Of a stretch of DNA of 64,000 bases, positions 14,199 through 23,900 are shown one piece after another; positions within the stretch are counted from its first letter, which is position 1, and each line of letters starts with the position of its first letter. This DNA is from Tubiluchus corallicola. Taxonomy: Eukaryota; Priapulida; Priapulimorpha; Priapulimorphida; Tubiluchidae. The notes below the pieces were generated by a model. The model was not told the origin of the DNA, did no database searches, and saw nothing but the letters and a program-made list of their open reading frames with translations. The position numbers and the translations under genes are program-made. The DNA lies in contig JAQGDQ010000091.1 of assembly GCA_030141605.1 (NCBI GenBank), positions 372,001 through 436,000 on the forward strand, given 5' to 3'.

Positions 14199-14955
14199 AC
14201 ACAAGAAAGTTTGGTGCCGGTAAGTTCGGTACCGGTAAATTTGGTACGTTTGGTACTGACAAAATATGGTTCAACGAATTCTTAGTATACGGAAATTTTT
14301 GTGAAGGTAAACTTAGTAACTATGATTTTTAGGTACAAGGAATTTTTGATGTTATGGAAAATCTATTATAGGGAATATTTGGTAGAAGGATGACTTGGCA
14401 ACATGGATGTTTAGTACTAAGAAAGTGTAGTACTACGAAAATGTGATACTGGGAAAATTTCAAATTAGAAAAGTTTGGTACTAAACAGAAAAGAGAGTAT
14501 TTCTATATCTCATTACAAAATAATTACAACAAAAACAGCAGTGAAAAAACAAATGTAACGATGATGATGATGATGATGATGATGATAATGAAGATGACAT
14601 TAAAGAAGCGAAACAAACAAACACCTACAACAACAATGACATTTAATGAAATAACGAACAACAGACAAACAAATAAACGAACAAAAACCACAAAACAAAT
14701 AAAATAAAGCGCAACAATATGAACATCTATAACTTTCGCAAGTGGGTTATATAAAACATATGTTCGTAGTGCGGAGTTTCTGTTGTGCCAAATTTTCTTT
14801 ATATCAAACTAGTACCAATCTTTTCCACTACTAAGATTTCCTAGTCCCAAAACCAGTTCCATACAATTTTTATCTAGTACCAAATTTACTTGTACTAAAA
14901 TGCTTGACAAAACTTCGCCAGTACTGTATTTGCCAGTACCACATTTTCCCTGTAC
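14199..14955. mobile_element. Foldback-like inverted repeat built of GGTAC motifs
   Basis: The left arm (about 14199-14500) is a series of loosely spaced GGTACCGGTAAATTT-like motifs. The right arm (about 14810-14955) is a series of the complementary AGTACCAAATTTTC-like motifs. The outer 37 bases of the two arms align as inverted complements with about three quarters identity. Between them lie a (GAT)n run (14559-14587) and A+C-rich low-complexity DNA. No coding frame. Long inverted arms made of short tandem motifs are the hallmark of foldback elements. No target duplication is evident. Confidence 0.5.
14559..14587 (+). repeat. (GAT)n microsatellite
   Basis: About nine GAT units in the centre of the inverted repeat. 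Confidence 0.9.
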
Positions 14956-14989
14956 CCAGAGCTAAAATGTTCATGTTTATTAAGCGAAA

Positions 14990-15690
14990 ACCTTTCAAGC
15001 TAGGGCCACAAAACTCACAAAGGGGTAGCACTGGGCCGCGGAAGGACACAGTGTGTTGACCTCTGACCGCTGATCAAGGGGGAATGGCAGTGAGCGTCGG
15101 TCAGTTTTTCCTTTAGATCGCAACTCCTCCTAGGGCATTCGGTTTTTTCCAAATTTTTTTTTACTAGTATTTGGGTACTGTGAGGTAGATGTGCACCTGG
15201 AGTTTCAAAAAGCTAACAAGCTTTAAACGCCCGCCGGAGGGGCCAAAATGCAAAATTTGGGGTCCCTGCATTTAGTGACCTTTTGCGGCCTGGAACACAA
15301 AACTCACAGGGTACACTGTTTGGGCAAAGGGAACTATGTATACATGTGACCCGAGTTGCCGGGTCAAAGGTCACTGTCACAATGAGCGGATATTCATTCA
15401 TTTTCTTAGGATCCATCTGCTCCTACAGTTTTTGAGCTAGGGCCACAATATTTGACATGTTGCTAGGTGGGGTAACGCCGTTGTGTATCACAAAATATGG
15501 GACGCGCGCGTATAGGAAAAAATTCTCGCTATGGGCAAAAACCGAAAAATGGAGGTCAGGAACAGAAATGCACCGAGTGTTAAGCAATGGTACCTTGTAG
15601 CACATCAAATGAAAGGCTTTGAAGAGGTGAATCGAATGGCATACCTTTCTGAGAATAGTTAACCTGCAATCCCGCTAGCGGTACGATGCT
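14990..15690. repeat. Dispersed-type repeat with 'agctagggccaca' units
   Basis: G+C-richer than its surroundings. 'agctagggccacaa' occurs at about 14998 and 15432, 'cacaaaactcaca' at about 15007 and 15297, and AGGTCA-type words with 'tgacctctgacc', 'gggtcaaaggtcac' and 'tgacctctgac' recur near 15058, 15361 and 15699. This suggests two or three degenerate units of 200-400 bases. I see no coding frame. Confidence 0.5.
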
Positions 15691-15920
15691 ACGATTGGCT
15701 GACCTCTGACTCATGTGTTATGGGCTAAAAAGTTGCAATTACGATTTCGTTGTGAAGCGCAGTTTCTATGTAATGCATGTAAACTATAATTTTCAAAAAA
15801 GGCTAGGATCTTTACAAGGTCCAATTCTGTAACTATTATTTGCAAAATCTTCAGTTTCTGACCACGTCAGAAACGTTGCCAACTAGTTGGTCATTACAAA
15901 TCATAGTTCATAGCTTATGG

Positions 15921-15994
15921 TGATGGCGATTTTTGCTGCTGTGGCTGTTGCTATTGTCGTTTTGTCGCCGTAGTAGTGGCTGCTTCTATCACAG

Positions 15995-16026
<32 letters not shown>

Positions 16027-16270
16027 GCAGTTGCAGTTGCAGTTGCCGTTACCACTGCTGCTGTTGCTGTTGTTGTTGCCGTTGTTGTTCTTGTTGCTGT
16101 TGTTGCTCATGATGCTGCTTTTGTCGTGGTCATCGTCGTTGTTGTCGTCACTGTTGCTATTGTTGCTGCTGCTGCTATTGTTGTTGCGACTGGCACTGGT
16201 GCCATGTTGACATTGTTGCTGTTGCTGTCCTTGTTATTGTCACCGTCGCTGTCATTCTCGTTTCTATTGC
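15921..16270 (+). repeat. Compound trinucleotide tract (GTT/GCT/GTC)
   Basis: Begins with a pure GTT run (about 15993-16027), then mixed gtt, gct, gtc and cag triplets. It opens long Val/Ala or Leu frames that are artefacts of the repeat. Confidence 0.9.
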
Positions 16271-16755
16271 TTCTTGCTGTCGTTGTAGTTGTAACCATTG
16301 TCAGGGGAGAAACTGCCAGCAGTCTTGGTGAAAATGGCAAATCTTTAGAAGTTCCCGTCGACTTGTGTGGTATGTAGAAAGACCTACGTTGGTGTTTTTG
16401 TATAAATAAATAATCAGCGGTTCAGCTAAATTTGATATGACATGTGATGTTCTTTTATGTTTTTTCACTGTGTGTTCTCCATGAAATGAGAGCTATGAGG
16501 TTATAGGAGCTAGATTCCCAGGACTGCAAAGTTTTCTAAGGATACTATCTGCCTACAAAACCATCTAAAAAGGAAAAGGAAGCATTGTTGAAGCGCCCCT
16601 ATATGGATAAAATGAGAGTATAGGCAAATAAGGCATGGAAAGAGAGGACAGAAACAGAAGTCCAATCAAGTAATTGATTTTTGATGAGCAGGGATTCGTG
16701 CACTTATTGGTGGTACATTGATACGTTGATAAATGATGTTCCCATTGTAATTGTT

Positions 16756-17092
<337 letters not shown>

Positions 17093-17700
17093 ACTGGGAG
17101 TCTTATTACTGCTGCTGCTACAAAGGTAAAAACTTATAACTGAACTTGGCTATTGGAAAAAGGCAAATTCAGAATCAAATATTTCTTTTTCAGCTGTCTT
17201 CCCCATGTTGGAACCCCACCGTTAACGATGCACGTGATATCCTTGTGATCCAGTCCCGAAGCTGCTCTTACTGTTGTAATAAAAAAGCTGGTCATTTTTC
17301 TTTGAGACCAGCGGAAGGGATAATTGGTGAGAATTTATGAGTGAAAAGAAACATTAACAGCCTTGAGTTGTTTTATGATCTGACTTTCATGTAGTAGATG
17401 GTATACTACTGGTTGATGGAAAAAGGAAATAAACTCGCAACTTTCGAAACCAAGTTCTATAAGCATATCCCATGTGCATGCACTTGTTGTAACGATATGA
17501 ATGAATTGTTGAGCTCCCTTTCGTTAAGCATTTATTATCAATGACTCAAGATTTCAGTTTTGCTACCGTATGCAGTGCCGCCATTTTCTTTTTTATTTTC
17601 ATTTCATTAAAAATTTACCTAACGGAATCAGCAGATTAACAACTTGCAATGAAAATGACAATGGCAACAGCAACAATAACAACTTATAATAATATATTAT

Positions 17701-17925
17701 ATTGTATTGTATTGTATTGTATTGTATTGTATTGTATTGTATTGTATTGTATTGTATTGTATTGTAATGTATTGTATTGTATTGTATTGTATTGTATTGT
17801 ATTGTATTGTATTGTATTGCATTGCATTGCATTGCATTACATTACATTACATTACATTACATTACATTACATTACATTATATTATATTATATTATATTAT
17901 ATTATATTATATTATATTATATTAC
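17701..17925 (+). repeat. Graded pentanucleotide array, 45 units
   Basis: Units in order: ATTGT x22 (plus one AATGT variant at 17766), ATTGC x4, ATTAC x8, ATTAT x9, ATTAC x1. Each block differs from the next by one base. It generates Cys-Ile-Val-Leu-Tyr frames that are not genes. Confidence 0.98.
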
Positions 17926-18982
17926 ATTTTATCATCATCGTCATCATCATCATTATTAATACTGTTATTATTATTTATAAGTAATTATAGCAAAATGCTT
18001 ACTAAACAATTATTTTAATAACGTTAAATAAAATTTTGTTTGTAGTACATTCACTGGCTCTTTTTTCAAACTAAGATTAGCTGATTTGCATTGTCATTTT
18101 TATTTGTATAATTGGCAAGGCTGGTTTTAATATTAACTGTTGGTTTGGTAGGCAAGTTATTAATAATTTAATAAACTGTCATGCGCAACATAATCTCAAG
18201 CAAGCAATCTGGCGTTAAGTTGTGAAACTTCACAACTCCACAACTTCACATTATATCAAGTTATTTTTAATCAGCAAAAATCTGGCTTACGTTTTAACAA
18301 TGAGATTTAAATTACATTATGTTGCTCAAGCAAGGCCACATTTCATTCTATTAATTTATGAGCTTAGTAAACTCGTCGAAATTGCTTGTGCGATAAGAAA
18401 TGACTGAATTGTTGCTATAAGTTATTTCTAAACTGCCATTGTATGGAAATAGGTTGATCTCTTTACACATTGAAACACACGTGTCAAAATTTCATAATTC
18501 ATAATAAAAATTATGCCTTTCCCATTCTGTTACAATTTTTGCGTCTAGTAATCAGGTTTTTCTAGTGAGTGTACTCTGTGTTCTCAGACACGCAAATGAC
18601 GAAAAAAATCAATTTTAAAGGCTGCTTTTACCTAATTGACGTTGAAAAACACACGCGTTGCGTAATTCTGTGGGTCTCCCTGAAAAAAAAAACAACGCCT
18701 ACACTACGTTCTCCCTAGAGTTAGTTTGAAGATTTGGTAGTTGCTTCGTAACCCGACTTTCTTCTTTTTTGCGTCCAAACCTTATATTTTTGCAGAAAAT
18801 GGCTAAAATAATGATATTTTTGAAATTCTTTCTCGGGTTGTCCAGATTCGAGAAAACTAAAAAGAAGCAGACATACACACCCTTGCGCGTACATTGCGCG
18901 TGCGCGTTCATTGCTTTGAGTACACGTGAACTATTAACTTATTACTACTGATTTTCTGATAACTTCTTATCATTAACTTGAT

Positions 18983-19064
18983 GTGCTACTCTGATACTTA
19001 TTACTAATACACTTATGTGTTACTCTGATTTTATGTTACTATTAACTTTATGCGCTACTCTGAC
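18983..19064 (+). repeat. 35-bp minisatellite, about 2.4 units
   Basis: 'gygytactctga' recurs at 18983, 19017 and 19052, with the intervening sequence also similar (ttactaatacacttat / ttactattaactttat). A looser copy may precede it. Confidence 0.6.
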
Positions 19065-19947
19065 ACAGGCGAAATTGTTGCGTTCTGGCGCCATCGAGTG
19101 GTGCCTCAGAGAACTACAACCAATATGTAAAATTTGCAAATTTTCACATTAACTTGCGATTTGTTTTTGGAAAGTTAATCTAGTCAACAAGAGAAGGCAA
19201 ATAAACAAAAGAGTTGTTCTGTAGTTGTCATCACAGTTTTATTAATAAACAATTAAACTATAAATTAACAGGAAAGGCGACATATCGTACTACATAGCAA
19301 CTTAAATAATGCTTTTCAGACTCTATTTTGCAACACTAATAAGACAAACAGGATTAAAACACGAAGTGTAGACAATAACGCTTTACTATTAGTATGTACA
19401 ATACTGTACAATCGTTATACAATGTATTATTTATACATCACCATGACTAAAGTTTCCAATCAGCAGACACTAGCAGAAGTACTAAGAGTTTTCCGCCCAC
19501 AAATGTTAAAGAACATGAACTGTCACCGATTTATATACTGCTAATTAGCTTACACCTACATCGTTAGCATTGATTATCATTAAATTTGATTTTTTGCAAA
19601 TTGTACACTCTAATACGTGTACTTAATTTATACTTCAGTTACACTTATAATTTACAGTGATAAGGCAGTTATACTTCAACGGTCTCGCATATCATCTGCC
19701 TTTTATGAAACAATAGTAACTTAGAGAGATTAAACCGCCGATCAAAATTGTTTAAAATCAAACCTCAAGTAAGCTTGCTAAAGAAGTCTTGAGCAATTCT
19801 TTACCGATATGGTTATTGTTACTACTAGAGTATACCGACGAGCATCACATGCGCACTGTTTGAAAGAAAGACAATAAGAGCTTAGAGCAAAACCCAACTA
19901 CATATTTTAATAATTTGTATGTCTAGCGAATTCATAACCCACCTTAA

Positions 19948-19953
19948 TTTATT
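19948..19953 (-). terminator. Candidate polyadenylation signal for the CDA-like gene
   Basis: AATAAA on the minus strand, about 230 bases after the stop codon. It is the first such hexamer seen downstream, but AT-rich DNA makes chance hits common. Confidence 0.35.
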
Positions 19954-20179
19954 CGCCAAAATTATTCGAGAATTGTTTCGACTAAACACTTCGCGCAGGT
20001 GTTATAAAAATTACAGGAAGGTATTATTACATTACTGCACCAGAAAAGTAAAGCTTATCTTTAAGAAAAGAAAAACGATCAGCTTGTATCTTTCAGCGTT
20101 TGAGATTCGCAATACTTGTAATCGCTACCTATAGCGAATTTACATTATTTACAGTATAGACGATACCCCTACCAATGTT

Positions 20180-20984
20180 CTATTGTCCTCGTGGATTTCC
20201 TACCCAAGGATACACGTCAGGGCAGTCGAAACATGTTTGGAAGAATCTGTCTCCAGGATTTTCTTCATCGTTTGGCTGGTAAGTGATGTTGAAATAACCA
20301 CACAGGCTGGGATGGTCACAAAGTGGAGCCCTATTTGAGTAATCACAATCAACTATGCCTGACCGTTGAAGACCTGATACACCGACGGGGTTCTTCATCC
20401 ATTCGACAACTTGGCTATATGTGACGAAGTAAATGTCTGGCCTTCCTTCAAGTTCCGTCAAGAACTCTTGAAGAGCTTCTAGATTGTGGTAGCCATTATT
20501 ATAGAACCAACGGGCGCGTAGGTTCAAGGTATATGGAGCTTTATTTGTTAGGTAGTGCCTGTCGAAATTTGTCCTCAATAACTCAAGAGCTTCTGCTTTG
20601 TCAAGAGGGAAGTAACAACTGTCAACATTTGCGCAGAGCGTGTCATTAGTATCGTATAAGTCCACTAAAGGTACTTCCCACACACCTTCATGAGGCATGA
20701 CTGGGCAGGGTGAAATTGCACATCCGTGGGTACTTCTCTTGTCCCAGGTGAAGGGAAAAAGTGGAGGATCAATTTTATCGGTGGGGTAAGAGGATCCCCA
20801 TTCGAAGCCATTAGCTGCCATGAAGTCAATCATATCATCACCATTGGTCTGCAGATAAGCAGCTCTTATTCCGCGGATCTCATTCATGGGTATTCCAGCA
20901 AACGTGTTGAACATCATTCTCTGATCTGCATACTCGGCCACATAATCTGCCTCATCTCTCCAAAACTCAGCTGGTAAAGTTTTG
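20180..20984 (-). CDS. CDA-like: CDA-like gene, exon 5 (rest of deacetylase domain, stop)
   Basis: Acceptor CTTTTAG|CAAAAC; the split codon gives serine after HSI. It carries the RGIRAAYLQ, CPVMPHEGVWEVP and FVTYSQVVEWM blocks of chitin deacetylases and a cysteine-rich tail (SLCGYFN, FQTCFDCP), and ends with TAG. A possible polyadenylation signal (AATAAA on the minus strand) lies at 19948-19953. Confidence 0.94.
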
Positions 20985-23900
20985 CTAAAAGGAAGATAAG
21001 AAATAAAGCTGTAATTAGGCTATTTTTAAATATTTTGTAGCGCCCAAGAAACTTGAATAAACGTTCAACATTTGTTGACAGGCACAATTGCATCAGTCGA
21101 AACTGTAACTGTCATGATCACTCAACTAATTGGATCGACTTTTTGTCTAATTGCTTGGCTAGGAAAAATCTTAAAAACTTAAATTTCGTCATTTTTGCAA
21201 CGAATTTTCATTGATTGCCAAAAAATACTAGCCTGGAAACATGCCATTTTCCAGTCCATATTGCATATAAGTCGTTTGCATTATACCAACGATTTAGGCC
21301 AGAAATTGATTTAAAGTTTTGAACGAAAGAACGCGCACTTGCACACTTTGAGAACCTTATAAAATACATTTAAAAACAAAACACTCCAAGTCTATTACTG
21401 TAACAGGTTTTTTCTTCAAATAATAAAGATAGTTATAAACAAGTTAATTGTCAAACTGGGTTGTCTGTTATGAAGAACAAAATTATTTGCAAAAAAATCA
21501 TTTTGAAGCAAATTTACTTTTGTAGATTTAGGTTTTCAGTATCTTTAAAAAAATTCATTGCTTACCTAATAGAGTGTGCAGCGAATTCATTTCCTTCCTT
21601 GTACAGACTCTGTACAGCAGCATAATCGGTAAACTGATGACTAGTGAAGAATGTAGCGACATAAGGACAACCATTGGGATTGGTCCTCGGTTCTCGTCTC
21701 CTATTGGCAGTAACCTTCTTCAAAATTTGCTGTATAAGATGGTTGTAGTCCTCAATACGAACTGCCTCGTCCCAGCCGATGAGGACAAACTGTGGCATGT
21801 CTTCGATACGCAAGTTGCCGGGGATGATGTTGGGGTCTGAACAGCGACAATCTGGCGGGCGGCAGTTCTGCTCATTGCATTCCTCCGCACACCCTGCTTC
21901 GTCAGAGCCGTCCTCACAGTTGATGATTCCATCGCACCGAGCATTCATGTCAAAACACGATGCTACAGAAAAGGTATTATTTTCGAAATTAGTAGACGCC
22001 AATCGCCAAAATTATAGGAAACATTCCAGAAAGAAGGAAAGAAGGAAATTGTAGAAAAAATTAAAGGATAATTTTTTCGATCACTTCTTCAGTTTCAGCT
22101 GGTTAAAGAAAAATCACGGCGAATGTACACAGCTATTTCCTAAACCAGTTTTTTGGGCTTATTAATCTAGATTGCCAACATTAAATACAATCATGTTAAG
22201 CTCACAATCAAATGAGTTTTTAACCAAATTTGAGAAACTGGAAATGTGAAAAGTTGGAACACGCCCTGGATTTGAACCGGAGACTTTCTGCTTGGAGGCA
22301 AGCTTCATAAACCGCTAGGAAACCCTTAATACTGATCTTAATATTAAGATTATAAATAATTACATATGACGTTGTATGCCAGAAAAGGCTATATATATTG
22401 TACACGATTAAGTTGGGTTTTAGGGATTAAGTAAACAAATGGGACTACCGTTTCCTTTGGGTAGGTGTACAGATGATGTCGTGAAAGAGTTAAGTTAATG
22501 TGTTAGAAAACTTGCGAATTGCAAATAAACACCTACCTGGGTCAACAAGAAATGCAGGTGGATCTGTAGGGGGTGGAGGAGGTACAAAACCACATTCATC
22601 GTTGACAGCCAAGTGAGGTGCCTCACATCTTTCTATGCTCGGTGTCCAAATAGTGTCACCCGGACAAAATCTATAATGCGTATGTGCAAATGTATAAAAT
22701 GATAAAAAATTATTTCATTTCTCTCCACTGCGACGGGCAGAATAACAATGCCACCCAGTGCAGGTGCTGCTATTTTTATAACCGTGCGCTAGTAAGTAAT
22801 AACACTACATGATATTAATATTCTACCTATGTCCTTTATTACCATAAAATAGGAATTGCTTTCAAGATGAGCGTCGCCAAAATTATCCTGAAGTATAATT
22901 GCTCGCTAATTAGATAGAAAAATAATAGATCTACAGCAGACCTTTTATCTGATTATCCGAAGAACTGGTTTACTTGAAAACAAAGCGGTTTCTGAAATTA
23001 TATAAAGTTTCACGTACGTAATCTTTGGCCAGCCATGATCGCAAATGTAAAATACTTGGCAGTTTATTGGATCCGTGGAGAAATTAAGCGCTCCAATGTT
23101 GGGATTACAATCATCCTCCGCACTGAGTGGTACACCCAACCGTTTCTCCAAAGAGGAGGCTGCCACTATTACAAACAAAGTATGTTTATTACAGTATTTA
23201 TAACATTGCAAAGTTGTAAACAAAGCATTTGTATGATTGTAAATAAATCTGTTTTTGACTACGGACAATGTATTGCTCATAAGGCTCTATTGCATCGTGT
23301 TGGCCTTACTCTTTCTCTCCACTGGATAACTACTAGAAATGTGATAAATATTGCATACTGCACTGTATACTGTATGTATACGTATAATGTATTCGATTTT
23401 TCTAATAATAATTGTAAGTAAAAACTTTGATGTCAGCGTACTAGAACTGTTCAACAAAGGTACCATGAGATCTTTTTTTAATAAATAAGTTTACAGAAAA
23501 TTAGCACTATATCGGAGTGCTTGAAATACTGCTGTAATTTATGCCAAAGAATGAGAAGCAAGTAACTGTAACAAGTAATTGTGACACTGTGCAAACTAAT
23601 TACATGTATTAATTTAATTAAGCATCATAATGTACATGTTACAAGCAATGTGCAAAACTTAAAAATTGTATAAAATACCTGGGCATTTCATATAAAGCCA
23701 ATATATTTCGGGAGAAGTTTGCTGTAATATACTTTATCTAGACCTTTTGTATGATAGCTAGGAACTATACAGAATACGAAAAGTGGCTTGGAAAAGTATA
23801 AAATCAACATATTTTGTGTTAAATCCACTTTTCCTAGATTTTTTGTACAATACCTAGGCATTGTATAGAATGCGTAACAGCTTAGTCAATATATATTATG

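Noticed and set aside
17649-18018. Cys-Ile-Val-Leu-Tyr repeat frames
   Set aside because: Artefact of the pentanucleotide array.
20726-20977. Plus-strand frames opposite the CDA-like exons (also 21574-22054)
   Set aside because: Shadows of the real minus-strand exons.
22258-22325. Functional tRNA-Gly gene
   Set aside because: Acceptor stem does not pair and the anticodon loop is irregular; better read as a SINE head or pseudogene.
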